This document shows, piece by piece, positions 35,310-53,341 of a stretch of DNA of 64,000 nt. This DNA comes from Macrostomum hystrix (taxonomy: Eukaryota; Platyhelminthes; Macrostomidae), in NCBI GenBank assembly GCA_950097015.1, contig CATNEN010000041.1, forward strand, positions 856,501-920,500, in the 5' to 3' direction. The notes under the pieces were generated by a model. That model saw nothing but the letters and a program-made list of their open reading frames with translations. It searched no databases and had not been told where the DNA came from. Positions within the stretch are counted from its first letter, which is position 1; the number at the start of each line of letters is the position of its first letter. The translations under genes and the position numbers were made by a program.

Positions 35310-37260
35310 TATTTGCACATTTGTGTTCGCACATTTATATACGGCGGCAGATGGCCACGGTCGTGGCGGCGTCGGTGTGCTGATCGGAACACGCATTCAG
35401 CTAAGTGTGTACTGCGTCCCACACTCCCCACGCCTGTTCGACCTGCGCCTGCGCTCTCGATGCATTCGCCTGTTCTGTGCCTTCGCGCCCTCGGCTGCTC
35501 ACCCAGTTGAGGCTCTCGTTTTCGTGGAATGTGTTGTGTGTTATACGAGTATCATGCGATGCTAGTTAAGCACGAGCAGAACTCCCCCTTTGGAGGAGGT
35601 TGAGACGATAAAATTCCTATCGCCTGATCTCCCATCGCCTGATCTTCAATCGCCTGATCTCCCATCCGTCAATCTCACCATTTGCAATGTCCCCTCAGAG
35701 CTCTGCACCCCAGTCACTCCCTCACCATTTGCAATGTCCCCTCAGAACTCTGCACCCCAGTCACTCCCTCACCATTTGCAATGTCCCCTCAGAGCTCTGC
35801 ACCCCAGTCACTCCCTCACCATTTGCAATGTCCCCTCAGAGCTCTGCACCCCAGTCACTCCCTCACCATTTGCAATGTCCCCTCAGAACTCTGCACCCCA
35901 GTCACTCCCTCACCATTTGCAATGTCCCCTCAGAACTCTGCACCCCAGTCACTCCCTCACCATTTGCAATGTCCCCTCAGAACTCTGCACCCCAGTCACT
36001 CCCTCACCATTTGCAATGTCCCCTCAGAACTCTGCACCCCAGTCACTCCCTCACCATTTGCAATGTCCCCTCAGAACTCTGCACCCCAGTCACTCCCTCA
36101 CCATTTGCAATGTCCCCTCAGAACTCTGCACCCCAGTCACTCCCTCACCATTTGCAATGTCCCCTCAGAACTCTGCACCCCAGTCACTCCCTCACCATTT
36201 GCAATGTCCCCTCAGAACTCTGCACCCCAGTCATTCACATCGAATGGTCAAAAAAATCGGTCAAACAGCCTCGTAGGAGATGCGAATTATGCATATTCGA
36301 GCGTATACATAGAAAAAAGACAGGCTTTTTCCTATATATAAGAACAGGAAATTGAAATAGATAATTTTAAGCCTGCTATGACCATAGTAGGAAAATTTGG
36401 CATCTTTTGATGTTGGTCTCTCATCACAGTTGGCAACCGTCTAGGAGGAGGTTCGTTACAAACCCGTCCCGCCCGCCCGTCGTCAACGTCAGCTTTAGTA
36501 TTATTAGGATAGTAGGCGTTTTTATTACAGTTACTTAGCTCGTAGAGCTTGAGAACAAGGTTTTATAATGTCGTCAAGAGTAAACAGCAGTGAACTATTG
36601 AGGGCAACAACCGATGATTAAGAATAAAGTGAGTTGGGCTCATATCGCAACAGAACGGCAGAGCGCTGTCGCTCTGGCTGGACAGCTGGAGGAGGTTCCG
36701 AATCGCGACACGCTGCTAGTGCTCGGAGACCTGAACGCAGCCCCGCGTATAGGTCCGAACGGTCGCCTTTCATCACGTGACGCGAAAATGGCAACACGGA
36801 TGCACTAGAAGACCTGCTCGAGCGACTGGATCTGGTGTCTGCAAACACGCGATTCCGGCGGAATGCGCCTCCTCCTGACATGCCGAGGCGCAGACGGGCA
36901 GACGACCACGCTCGCACGCTGCCAGCGGTTCACCTACTCCGGCGGTCTGGTGCCTCGTGGAGGAGGACATCCGAGTACGAAGAGGACTCGCCTGGGCGGT
37001 CGGTACGCACCGTCCTCCAGTCCAAAGCGCTGCCCGACAGTCAGAGGGCTCGGCTGTGGCAAGAGGTAGTTGAGACCTGCTGCTGTACAACGCCGAGACG
37101 TGGACGCTGACAGCTACGCTAGTGCGGTAGACGGACTCAACGCTCTCGGGGCTGCTCTGCGCTGCCTTTGAAGCTGACGAGAGCGTCGTGACCGAGGCCC
37201 TGTACGAGAGGGCCCAGCTGCAACGCCCGTCCACCATCCTGCGCCGGCCCCCACTCTCAA
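35310..37260 (+). mobile_element. Broken non-LTR retrotransposon (LINE) remnants
   Basis: 35340-35520 shows a piece of endonuclease/exonuclease/phosphatase domain (GHGRGGVGVLIG...HSPRLFDLRLRS). 36690-36760 shows its later VLGDLNAAP motif. 36830-36900 continues with an ANTRFRRNAPP-type segment. Near 37083 LLYNAETWTLT resembles the end of a LINE reverse transcriptase ORF. The frame is broken and the two endonuclease pieces are separated by a 46-bp array. Most of the reverse transcriptase is missing. The clade cannot be set. Confidence 0.68.
35683..36233. repeat. 46-bp minisatellite inside the LINE remnant
   Basis: About 12 units of 46 bp containing CCTCACCATTTGCAATGTCC and AACTCTGCACCCCAGTCACT. 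As 46 is not a multiple of three, all three plus frames stay open and cycle through the same peptides. Not coding. Confidence 0.95.
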
Positions 37261-37344
37261 CGCTGAACTCTGTGACTAGCGGGCCGTGTAGCTTGTCGTT
37301 GTTGTTGTTGTTTTGTTGTTTTTGTTCAGATTAAGGAGCTCATC

Positions 37345-37450
37345 ATTAACTTTAGGTTGAGCAGCTGATTATATCTTCAGGTTGAGCAGCTGATTATATC
37401 TTCAGGTTGAGCAGCTGATTATATCTTCAGGTTGAGCAGCTGATCATTTT
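37345..37450. repeat. 25-bp minisatellite, relative of 34910 array
   Basis: Four units of GGTTGAGCAGCTGATTATAT plus CTTCA. It shares the core GGTTGAGCAGCTGAT with the 26-bp array to the left, so the LINE DNA probably sits inside one older array. Confidence 0.88.
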
Positions 37451-37981
37451 CCTGTGGTTGCAGAGCACCTAGTTTAGCAGCTTCTCATCATTTTCAGGTT
37501 CTACAGACTCACAATATGTTTAGTTTGCACAGTTACTCATGATAGTTTCAAACTGAGTCATTATGCATAAACCATGTATAACAGGCTAGACAGGGCGAAC
37601 GCGCAGTTGACTGAATTACCATTCGAAGTAAAATTTAACAAACATTAATTTTTTTTAAAGCGGCATTAAATCGGTCCAGTACACAATACACAAAATTATA
37701 TGCGACATATATACATATTTCTCCACACAATATATTATATAAAAGATATGAAAATTGTAAGTTAAACTGCAGTCTCCACACTAGATACAATTACCAAACC
37801 AGGTGCCGGTTAAACGCAACTGTTGCTGCCTTATATAGAATATAGAATATATATGGCAATATGTGCATATCAGTGCATGAAATAAAATTCTGCTCATATC
37901 TGGATTGCAACGCCCAATTATATTGGAACTACGCGCGCCTCGCTACGCGCCTCGATCGACCGCCATTAACTTGCTCGGCAC

Positions 37982-38133
37982 CCAACCGGTAAAAGCATTA
38001 TAAGGCTTCAGGCCATAGACAAATCAACTCCCCCTATAACGCTATCTGGCGGCTGTCGGTCGACAAGCAACGGCGTTATTGGGGGAGTTGATTTGTCTAT
38101 GGCCTGAAGCCTTATAATGCTTTTACCGGTTGG
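37982..38133. repeat. Hairpin-forming inverted repeat (MITE-like)
   Basis: Arms of 53 bp (37982-38034 and 38081-38133) are perfectly complementary. Part of the 46-bp spacer also pairs (ATAACGC with GCGTTAT). The arms contain AAAAGCATTATAAGGCTTCA. A partial relative (GAAGCCTTATAATG) lies at 38275. Confidence 0.9.
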
Positions 38134-39530
38134 TAAAATACTTTAATTGATAATTAAAGAAACAAATATAAGCGTCCAAATTTTGTCAGCTTCTGGCTCA
38201 TGGCGGATTGGCGCAGTTTGTGCCATAGACATGCCATTATCGCTGAGTGATCGTTTATACCATAATACGTTGCTGAAGCCTTATAATGTGACGTGTTCTT
38301 GCCTTAAAGACTAGCGCAGAGTTTTATCGCGCTTATAGCTGGCTTAATCTATGGCCATCTTTGAAGTCAGACAGCTGGCTATTTTGTTGGCTGTGGTTGG
38401 GAAGGGAGCATCGAGTAAAATGAAGCTATTATATGTAGTCCCTGATAAACATGATTTCACAACATGCTGAAAGCATCGTATGCTAGTATACGAGCGTACA
38501 CGAGTTGATAATAGCATCATTACAGTTTTGATATAAATCCATGAAAAATGAAAACTTGCATGGAAAGTGTAGATGACAACGTAAAGAACTGACTTTTTCA
38601 TGAACGATTTTGAATCTAAACTTTGCGGCACAGATGAATCGGCAATTCTGTTATTTTAGTTAAAAAGCTAATGCTAAATTTCGCTTTGCTTGTTGATGGG
38701 GTTGATGTTGCGGCGTAGCTGGAGTCGAAGAAGTTCAGCAGTCGGAAAAAAACAGGTAACAATCGGATGACAAAGGGCTTTCCACCAAGAAGAGGCTTCA
38801 CCATGATGACTGGCACTGTTCTATTGCGTCGGTCTAAATCTAGTTTAATCAAGAAATCGTTAGATATTACGCTAAGCATTGTAGACGAGACCCATTCGAA
38901 TAGAGCAACAATTAGGTATATACAAATGAATACCTTGGATTTGCACAAGGAAAAGACGGTAGAACTCCGACGAAAATAGAGGGCGGATCTTTCGGTACTT
39001 CAAAGCGGCATTTTTGAGCATGGGAGCACCCGGCGGCCAGTGTTTAGCGCAGATCCCCATGTGATCTGTTACGGACTGAAATGAATAAGTATGGATGCAA
39101 CGTGAGTCGCATGTGAACCTGACTAATTGATTATGTAAAGCGCCTTAATTACCACAATAGAATTCGGCAGGGCTTTCCCACATCTCTCTCGCTCATCCAG
39201 ATCCTTTGGAAACATATGTACTTTTGTTGTTGATCTTTCAGAGTCGTAAACAGAGTTGCAGCCAGCAACATTGCATTTTCGTGGCATTAATTATGAAGGT
39301 AGTTTGAGAAAAGAAAATATTTCATTGTCCTTTTGATTTGCAGACTTACTATAGGATTCAATACAGGGTTTTTAGTGCTATTATATAGAAGTCCTCGTTG
39401 TAAACCGATGATCAAAGACAATGCATTAAAAGCGTGCATTGAACGTCCCGCGGTCCCTAATTGGCTAAAAGCATTTAATGCACTTAGATTGACATAGCAT
39501 TTGCAATCGATTTACAATAACGACTTTAAC
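38134..39530. other. Gene-less AT-rich stretch
   Basis: Open frames on minus near 38344-38948 lack an ATG in a sensible place or any domain. I see no gene. Confidence 0.45.
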
Positions 39531-40125
39531 CAAAGAGTATTGAGGTCGCCTAGTATAGAGTGCCAATAAGGACGAAATCTGAAGCCGATTTTTAGAATCC
39601 ACCCACCCCCTCCGGTCACCAAGCTTTTTAGTCTATGGCACAAGTTGTGGCTAGAATGGTGTTCAAAGCCAATGCTCAGAAATATAAGACATTATTTCTT
39701 ATATTTTTTGCGTTTCCCACTGCTGCACCTCCACTCTGCCTGTTTATCACTTATGTTTTTGTCTTTCCGACTCTGCTGCAAGAATCCTGCTCAACTTCTT
39801 TTCTCCTTACACAATGCAATCAATGTACGTACGGTTACAGTATAGATACAGAAATAAAGTCTTTAGGACGTTTTAAGCATACGCATAGTATATACCTTTT
39901 TACGTTCTAGAACGTAAAAAGGTATACTTGTCCAGCTACATCAGCTACTTGTATTTTTCTATGTATACTCCTATTTTTAGCATTGGCTTTGTACACCATT
40001 CTAGCCACAACTTGTGCCATAGACTAAAAAGCTTGGTGACCGGAGGGGGTGGGTGGATTCTAAAAATCGGCTTCAGATTTTCGTCCTTATTGGCACTCTA
40101 TACTAGGCGACCTCAATACTCTTTG
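39531..40125. mobile_element. Foldback element with 146-bp arms
   Basis: 39531-39676 and 39979-40125 are inverted copies of each other, nearly identical over about 146 bp (CAAAGAGTATTGAGGTCGCC outermost, AGCATTGGCTTTG innermost). The 300-bp centre includes a perfect 36-bp palindrome at 39891-39926 around TTCTAGAA. No coding capacity. It fits a non-autonomous DNA transposon or foldback element, superfamily unknown. Confidence 0.85.
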
Positions 40126-40889
40126 ACTTTAACCCACTTGTCAGCTCTAGCAAAGTTGAAAAAAACATGAACCATAGACAGCTAAAAAAGCCAGCATCAT
40201 AAGAAATTTTGTAGATTTGCCTAGAATTCTGTCTTGGTGGTTTGAGTAGTCCCTGCTACATCTAATCCGATTAAATTTCAACGATGTGTGCACTTAATGT
40301 GTGCAGAGAATTTTTTTTGTTTCTTTTTATTTAGACACCCTAAAGTCACTGAACCTAAAATCAGCTATAGTCTCGACCCATAATTTCCCAGGCACAAAAA
40401 TGTGAGAAAAACGCGGTCTCGTTTTCATAGTAAAAAGTTAATTTTTGAGGTTTAAAAAGTTTATTTTTGTTGAGACTGGGTGCGACCCCGCACAGCGATA
40501 GGTGCGCTCAGATCCATTTGCTCGAGATAAAAAGTATTTTTTGAAGGTTGTAAAAAGAGAATTTCGACGAAAGAAAAACGATGTTCACAAAATTTTGTTC
40601 CTGACATATCCTCATTGCCACTTGAAAGCTGAATTGTTAGCATATGAGCAAAGCGTTGGGATGGGATTTTACATTGAAATCCTTCCTATAATGTATATCG
40701 GTCAAGAACTTTTAATTTATACATTTGCTAAGTTTTTCTTTACATTCTGCACTTGGCGTCCCTACTTTGTATAGTTCTAGGTGATTAGGGATAAACTTTG
40801 TTGCAAAATCCTAACCGAAATATTTAAACATTCAAGTGGCAATTCAGTATGCAGTTCATCTAATGAGTTAGTTCATTACGATTTGTCCC
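40126..40889. other. Polyubiquitin 3' flank
   Basis: No gene. A minus-strand AATAAA (plus 40460-40465) about 425 bp past the polyubiquitin stop is a possible polyadenylation signal. Confidence 0.4.
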
Positions 40890-41888
<999 letters not shown>

Positions 41889-42182
41889 CTAGCTAGGCAT
41901 AGGCCTAGAAGCCAAGACTACCTACTAACTAGGGCCTATTTATTTGGACCACTATTTAGTAGGCCTATCATTCAGTTTTACAAAACTCATTATACTGGAG
42001 TGGTTTATCAACTGAACCTATAAATTACAATATAAACAAAAAAACGTAATATAAACGCAATTACTTACATTATGATTTGTGATAATGAAAATGTAGGCTA
42101 ACTGTTGACAAATCAAAGAGAAGGCCTAATCACACAAGCGATTGCTGTTGAGGAAATTAAGGGCTTAGAAATTCAACATGGC

Positions 42183-42203
42183 TGACGTCGCTGCTTATAT
42201 ATA
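42183..42203 (-). promoter_or_regulatory. Possible polyubiquitin core promoter
   Basis: On the minus strand TATATATAAG (42194-42203) is followed after a few bases by GACGTCA (42183-42189), a CRE-type palindrome. A donor-like ATAAT|GTAAGTAATT lies at about 42070, which would fit a short untranslated first exon spliced to 41808. Motif-based only. Confidence 0.4.
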
Positions 42204-42210
42204 AATTAAG

Positions 42211-43650
42211 AATGTGTATTAAAACAAAAAGTAAACACAAAAGTCGTTTTTTAGTTTATATTATACGTATTAAGCAAAATTATATATAAAAATTATTTTT
42301 TGTTGACATTATTACAACATTTTACGAATCAAAACTTGGTAATTATTCCATGCCAAATGCATAAAGCCGGTTTGTTTCTAACATCAACATCTAACAACCA
42401 ACCTAACATATTAACCTTTTCTAACAATCTAACATTGATGACTTAGTATCTGTTGTACTTGTAAGTTTTTGCTTATCTGTAAGTCCTAAATAAAAAAATA
42501 TATATACAAAATACTTCGTAAAATTTGCCAATGGTTTTTTTATGAAAAATAAAATAAACGAATAAATTGAAATTGAAGATTAATCGAAAGTATTCTCGGA
42601 ATTTCCCCATGCCATGCATAGCTAGCTATATTGAATTTTAAACCTATTAAATTTTCCGACACACACACAATTGAGCCAACCCAAAACACTTCAATCACCA
42701 TGTCCCACTAAGTGCGGTATTTTTATGTAGTGGGGTGTCCTCTAAAGCCCTTAGGTTAGGCTTGACCTTTAATAAATATATCAGTAATCTTTGATAGGTC
42801 CAACTGAGGCAAAACTTCAGTTGGCACTCTAAATCATTTTAATGTATTTGTCGTAGGGCCTAATCAAATATAGGATGTTGCCAAACATGCTTGGGCAGGA
42901 CTGCGCCACATGAATTCTTGAAGGTTTATCACTCAAACAGTTTATCACTTGTCCCATGGCCATTAATGGCATGAATTTTTAACTTGCAAAGGGCCCACAT
43001 AACTTTGATTATATGTGTTTGGGCCTTGGGCTGTTAGGATTTCTCATCTCCATTAGGTACAAGGGCAACTAGTCGGATTACAGAGGATGATGCTATAGTC
43101 ATGACTCATGAGTTCTGTACCTGTAGGTGAGATTGGCCTGAAATTGGCTGAAATTTGCAATAGGGCCTATGTTTAGAGTGGGAAACTGAAGTTATGAATA
43201 GACTCTATTAGGTTTGAAGTTTATAGCTAGTCCTGTTTATTTGCCATTCTCCTAGGCCTAATAATATGAAATAGGCATGCCCATCTAAAATTATACTTTT
43301 GCAACTAAAATTCCCTAAGTACCATAAGGCACTTCCTGGCACTAAAGTGGTTATCCTGTGACTGTGATAAAGAAGCTATTTCATAGAAAATGGTTTTCTT
43401 TTTTAACCTTAGCATTCCTAAAAACCCTTTTAGACTGAGATATATAAACCTACTAAAACTATAACTACTTTATATGATAGGCCCATACATGCACAACTTC
43501 CCAAATTTACACCGGCCGTGCGACTTCGTTTTTAAAAAAAATGCGACATACCTATGCCCAAATTTTTTATCTGGGTAAACGGCAGGGGTAACTATGACTG
43601 TGTTGCAATAGTAAAATGCCTCGTCATCTAATTAGTCTTCCGCTGGCAGC
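42211..43650. other. Gene-less AT-rich intergenic stretch
   Basis: No coding region. TAGGCCTA-like octamers are frequent here and around 41900 and 44500. A short GC-rich, coding-like patch follows at 43655-43740. Confidence 0.5.
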
Positions 43651-43745
43651 AGAGTGCACTCTGGCGACTCGATCGTCGGCGTGAATGAAATTGGCGAGGT
43701 CAGCTGCGTGGCGTCGCCCGTCAAGCTGCTTCCCTGCTTAGCTTA

Positions 43746-44222
43746 GCCCCCTCTGAATGCGACTTACTTACCTTGGAATGCGACTTACTTCCCTCTGATT
43801 GCGACTTACTTCCCTCTGATTGCGACTTACTTCCCTCTGATTGCGACTTACTTCCCTCTGATTGCGACTTACTTCCCTCTGATTGCGACTTACTTCCCTC
43901 TGATTGCGACTTACTTCCCTCTGATTGCGACTTACTTCCCTCTGATAGCAACTTACTTCCCTCTGATAGCGACTTACTTCCCTCTGAATGCGACTTACTT
44001 CCCTCTGATTGCGACTTACTACCCTCTGATTGCGACTTACTTCCCTCTGATTGCGACTTACTTCCCTCTGATTGCGACTTACTTCCCTCTGGTTGCGACT
44101 TACTTCCCTCTGATTGCGACTTACTTCCCTCTGAATGCGACTTACTTCCCTCTGATTGCGACTTACTTCCCTCTGATTGCGACTTACTTCCCTCTGAATG
44201 CGACTTACTTCCCTCTGATTGC
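43746..44222. repeat. 21-bp minisatellite
   Basis: About 22 units of TTCCCTCTGATTGCGACTTA plus C. The period is divisible by three, giving 7-residue repeat frames on both strands that are not genes. Confidence 0.95.
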
Positions 44223-49017
<4,795 letters not shown>

Positions 49018-49944
49018 GCCTTGTTCTCTGATCCCATTGTGGGATTTTTCCTACTTTTTTATACAAGCTAGAAGTTTAGGATTTGATTTTCCGAAATTCA
49101 AAGAGCTACAGAAACTGAAGTTCGTTTGCTGTGCATCGTGCTTGACTTAATTGAATTCTCTAAACCTTTTCGCGTGTTCGTGTTTGCATTATGCTACTCA
49201 TGTGAGTTCATTAAGTAGCGCATCATGCTTATGTTTGATCCACTTTCCAGTTTCCAAGTTTGGGACACGAAATACAAAGCCGAGCCGTCGCGTTGCCTTT
49301 GCTCTCTTTTTTCATTTCGCCGCTCACATTTTCTACTTTCCTGCTCTCCAATTTTGCTATGCTTGACAGTTGGAGCACTTGAAATCTGTATTGACTGCGC
49401 TGTCTTCGGCAGTCTTTCTTACTTTTTAGGCACAAAAACGAAGATCCTTTTTGGGAATTCGCTTTGGGATTTAAGGATCGGTTTTGTGATTCGGGGATGA
49501 GTTTTATGGTTTTGATTAGGTTTTGGATTTGAGAATAAGCTTTAGGATTTAGGGACTAGAAATTTGTATTAGTGTGTGTTCTGCTGAGTTATAGGATTTG
49601 CAAATCTGGTTTCGGTTCGTTACATTGGAGATCAGTTGAGAACACTTGTCCAACACATTTTGATTTGCTAATTTATCAATCATGTTCCAGTGAATTTTAT
49701 ATTTAGTAAGAGCCATGGGTCTCTTTTCGGATTGGAAAAGTACAGATTTTGCAAAGCAGCCGGGTTTTAAGCCATTTGTACATCAGAAATTACATTGCGA
49801 TTCAGCTATCGTTACGTGCGTTCTAGCTCTAAACTGGAATAATTAGTGATGGAATTGTACTATTACACATGCGCATGCAGCTGTTGCATAGGAGTTCTAC
49901 TCATACTACCTGTTAGATTTTCAACTGTAGCAAGCATCCCAGCT
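49018..49944. other. Convergent intergenic region RUVBL1 / Shisa-like
   Basis: Contains the 3' UTRs of both convergent genes. I see no canonical AATAAA near either stop and no further gene. Confidence 0.5.
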
Positions 49945-51868
49945 TCACTCGTAGATGGGCGGGGGCTCGTCCTTCGGTGTCTCGGCCTGACTGAAGTCGG
50001 CGCCATAATTGTCGTAGCCCGGGTAAGCCGGGGGCGCCTCGCTGAATGGCTTGGTGGCTACTGCGTTGGATCTGCGTGAAATTTTGTTAAAAACTCGTAA
50101 TTTTAACTGCTCTTAGCATGTGCGATAGAGTCTACTGATAGTAGAAAGTATAATATTTGTTTGTTCGAAAACCAATAAATTCGATACAGACTTCGATTAG
50201 CGTACAGTCGAACGGGGGCTTACCCAGCCGAGGCGGCCTTGGCACAGGTGATGCAAACATAGCACAGCAGGCCGATGCCCGCTAGGCCCAGAGCGACTCC
50301 CACAGCTACGCCGGCGATTCTACCTCCGCTGTTTGGATGCAAGGTGCGGCAAAAATGTGTGAGTCGCTTTTCTTTCGAGACATTACAGAACAAACGAACG
50401 TGTCTTGCAGATATGTGCAGAGTTTTAAAGTTCACATTAGAGCTCCAATAGCTGCATGGACTCACTCGTCCCAGAAGCCGCAGCAGTACTCGGCATCATC
50501 GCTGCCGCAGCAGTAGATCTTGTCCTCGCGCCTATCCAACGGGCAGACGAACATGCCATAGGTTGACTGGTTCCTGTAGATCCAGGGCACGCGCACCGAG
50601 CTGTTGTACTCGCTGGGCAGCGGGTCCATGATGTTGAAGCACAATGGCGTGCTGGACTCCAGGCCGCTGGAGTGCGTCTGGCGCCAATACTGAGAACTCA
50701 GGTAGTAGCCAGACCTGTAAGCTCGGTACTTCACGGACCAACTGCGAATGACATTTTCAAATAAAGTTTTATTTTCTGAGCTATATTGAAACGATCGAGC
50801 AACAACAAACTGACCAGCATGCAGCTTCTCTGTGTTAAAGATGAAGGCTGTGAATGGCTGGGAGGCTAATAAGTCAGGTCCCAGCCGTCCCCATGACCTG
50901 GTGCTGGGATAACCAGTCCCATGACCTGGTGCTGGGATAGACCAGTCCCATGACCAGGTGCTGGGATAGACCAGTCCCATGACCTGGTGCTGGGATAGAC
51001 CAGTCCCATGACCAGGTGCTGGGATAGACCAGTCCCATGACCTGGTGCTGGGATAGACCAGTCCCATGACCTGGTGCTGGGATAGACCAGTCCCATGACC
51101 TGGTGCTGGGATAGACCAGTCCCATGACCTGGTGCTGGGATAGACCAGTCCCATGACCTGGTGCTGGGATAGACCAGTCCCATGACCTGGTGCTGGGATA
51201 GACCAGTCCCATGACCTGGTGCTGGGATAGACCAGTCCCATGACCTGGTGCTGGGATAGACCAGTCCCATGACCTGGTGCTGGGATAGACCAGTCCCATG
51301 ACCTGGTGCTGGGATAGACCAGTCCCATGCCAGGTGCTGGGATAGACCAGTCCCATGCCAGGTGCTGGGATAGACCAGTCCCATGACCAGGTGCTGATAA
51401 GAGAGTAAACAGGTCAGAAGAATTGTTGCAGGTGAGTGAGCAATCTAGCCCGGACTCACGCGAAAGATGTCACCACGAAAGTTGACATGCGAGAATAGGT
51501 GGTGGCGCCACTTGATCTCGAGTATGACCTGCTGCTGCTACGGCTGCTGCTGCTGCGACTGCTGCTACTTCGGCTGCTGCTGGAGCCCCTGCTGGCACCG
51601 TGTGCCGGCGCTGCTGGAAATCGGGTGATTTGCAATAAGTGCAGATAAGATTAACCAGTACTTATATAGTGACAGGTTGGAGAATGTGACAAGTGGGAAA
51701 TTTAACATGTGGGGAATGTGACAAATGAGGAATGTGCAGATGGGGCGGGAAAAATGCGAAGGGGGGAATGAGTGGCAAATTTATTAACAACTCTTACATA
51801 CCAAGTTCGGTTACCAGCAGCACGCAGCAGACTGAGAGCAGCCTGACAGCTAAGCTTTGTACTTTCAT
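49945..51868 (-). CDS. Shisa-like single-pass membrane protein
   Basis: Five exons on minus: 51802-51868, 51460-51610, 50466-50741, 50224-50328 and 49945-50071. Phases agree throughout; 241 residues. A signal peptide (VRLLSVCCVLLVTE) is followed by a Ser/Arg-rich stretch, then a cysteine domain ending YCCGSDDAEYCC (Cys150, 151, 159, 160), the signature of Shisa/CYYR1-type proteins. A membrane helix (about 169-193) follows, then a short cytoplasmic tail with PPAY at 213-216, a WW-domain ligand motif. Shisa proteins hold back Wnt/FGF receptors in the ER or tune other receptors; which applies here is unknown. A strong acceptor (TTTTTGATTACAG) lies 4 nt before the ATG. Intron 2 contains a 29-bp array. 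Confidence 0.85.
50885..51395. repeat. 29-bp minisatellite in Shisa-like intron 2
   Basis: About 17 units of CCCATGACCTGGTGCTGGGA plus TAGACCAGT. Two have GACCAGG for GACCTGG and two short forms lie at the gene-upstream end. Minus-strand frames through it are artefacts, one running into exon 3. Confidence 0.95.
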
Positions 51869-51874
51869 CAGTCT

Positions 51875-53341
51875 GTAATCAAAAAGTAATTTGTATACTT
51901 TTGAAAACAGGTCGGTCCTATGTTTCACTCTCTGATCTTCAAGCAAAAGCTTTTCAGACAGGCTGCCTTTAAGCCCGCTTTAATTTTATTCTGTATATGC
52001 GAGACTTTATAGTTTCAGCAACTAAATCGGAGCAATGCAACGAGCAATGTCACTGCTCTATCCTATAGCATTGTGCATCATGCACTGTAAATAGCTTTTG
52101 TGTCTGTCATCCATCACGCACTATTTTTAGGGTCTTTGGTTGCTATGAATGATGGAGAGTTAGAGACAGCTGCTGAGTGGCCACTGGCCACGAGCCTCCA
52201 CCTCCATGAGTGCAACTTTCTGGGGCTCTAGGGTCCCACAGGCTAGATAAGCTGGCTACACTGGCAAAACTCGAAAATGATATAGAAAGGCGCAGCTCAT
52301 TTTGCACCTCTTAAAAAAATCGGAGCTTTTCTCTTAGGTTATCTTGCTACTCAGAGCCAGTGATAGAAGCTTTCGTAATTAATTATATATTTTTAATTCG
52401 CTCATTCCGCGATAATATGTGTGGCCCTGAAAAGGGCCGTTTTAAGAATCTCAGAAACGACTGCCAGGGCTTTGGCTTTCTAGTGACTTCGAGTGACATC
52501 GTCGTCTGCCACGTCTTCAGTGCGGCAAGATGTTTCAACTTAGAATATATATTTCTTATTATAAGAGAAAAGCTGTAAAAATGTAAAATATGATACTGAG
52601 TAGAGAAAATTCTCAGCAACAACCTGGAAAGTTTTGTCGATAGACAACAAACTGATCTACGTGAATTATGACTTAGGAACCATTTAAAAAGCAGTTACAT
52701 TATGACCACAACTAACTCAAACGGAAACTATATCGACATTTCGAGCTAAGCCAGGTAGAATAAAATAAATGAATATATAAATTCATGTAAATCTGAAAAA
52801 TATGTTCCCACTACTAGCTAACCAAGCCTGAAGATTAGATTCTATGTTTAAACGTTTAAATAATTCTTAGCGACGACACTTCACCGTGCAATAATTTTGC
52901 TAATGATACTTATTATTGTCTGTTTGTTCTTGTAAGCTATTTAAATAAAGTGAAAATTGCCTCACATAACTAATGGATAATAGATAGAAAGCTATATCTG
53001 ACATGGTATTCACTTGCCAAAGCCATCCATTAAGTTCGATTTTTCGCAAATCGCGATCCCTTCCAAATAAACGATTCGAGAAAAGTGACTTCTCAAAAGG
53101 TATAAAATTGTTTAACAAAAAAATGTTGTTGATTCTATTGAAAGTAGCTCAATATGTAAGTGTGTTCATATTTTTTTCCTCTTGATGAGATTGATCCGGC
53201 CAAAATCTTTGCTGTTTCGTTCGAAGAGGTCCAGTTTTATTTCGAATAGGTCCAGTTTTTATCATATACGCATTATACGCATATCCACTATTCATTCTAT
53301 ACCAAAACTTCCTTCTGCATTTTCACACCATTCAAATCGCC
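51875..53341. other. Intergenic region between Shisa-like gene and H1
   Basis: AT-rich, no coding region on either strand. It contains one orphan histone stem-loop on minus (52423-52438). The H1 promoter must lie at its right end; no clear TATA box is seen. Confidence 0.5.
52423..52438 (-). promoter_or_regulatory. Orphan histone 3' stem-loop
   Basis: The minus strand reads GGCCCTTTTCAGGGCC, the exact histone mRNA 3' stem-loop. It is preceded by AAAAC and followed by ACACA, as in the H1 copy at 54028. No histone reading frame lies upstream on that strand within 900 bp, so it looks like the leftover 3' end of a lost histone gene. Confidence 0.75.

Noticed and set aside
35590-36355. Three overlapping 220-codon plus frames
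   Set aside because: The 46-bp period makes all three frames equivalent; no coding signal.
38616-38948. 110-codon minus frame with a hydrophobic start
   Set aside because: Frame begins at TTG, not ATG; no acceptor site or family resemblance.
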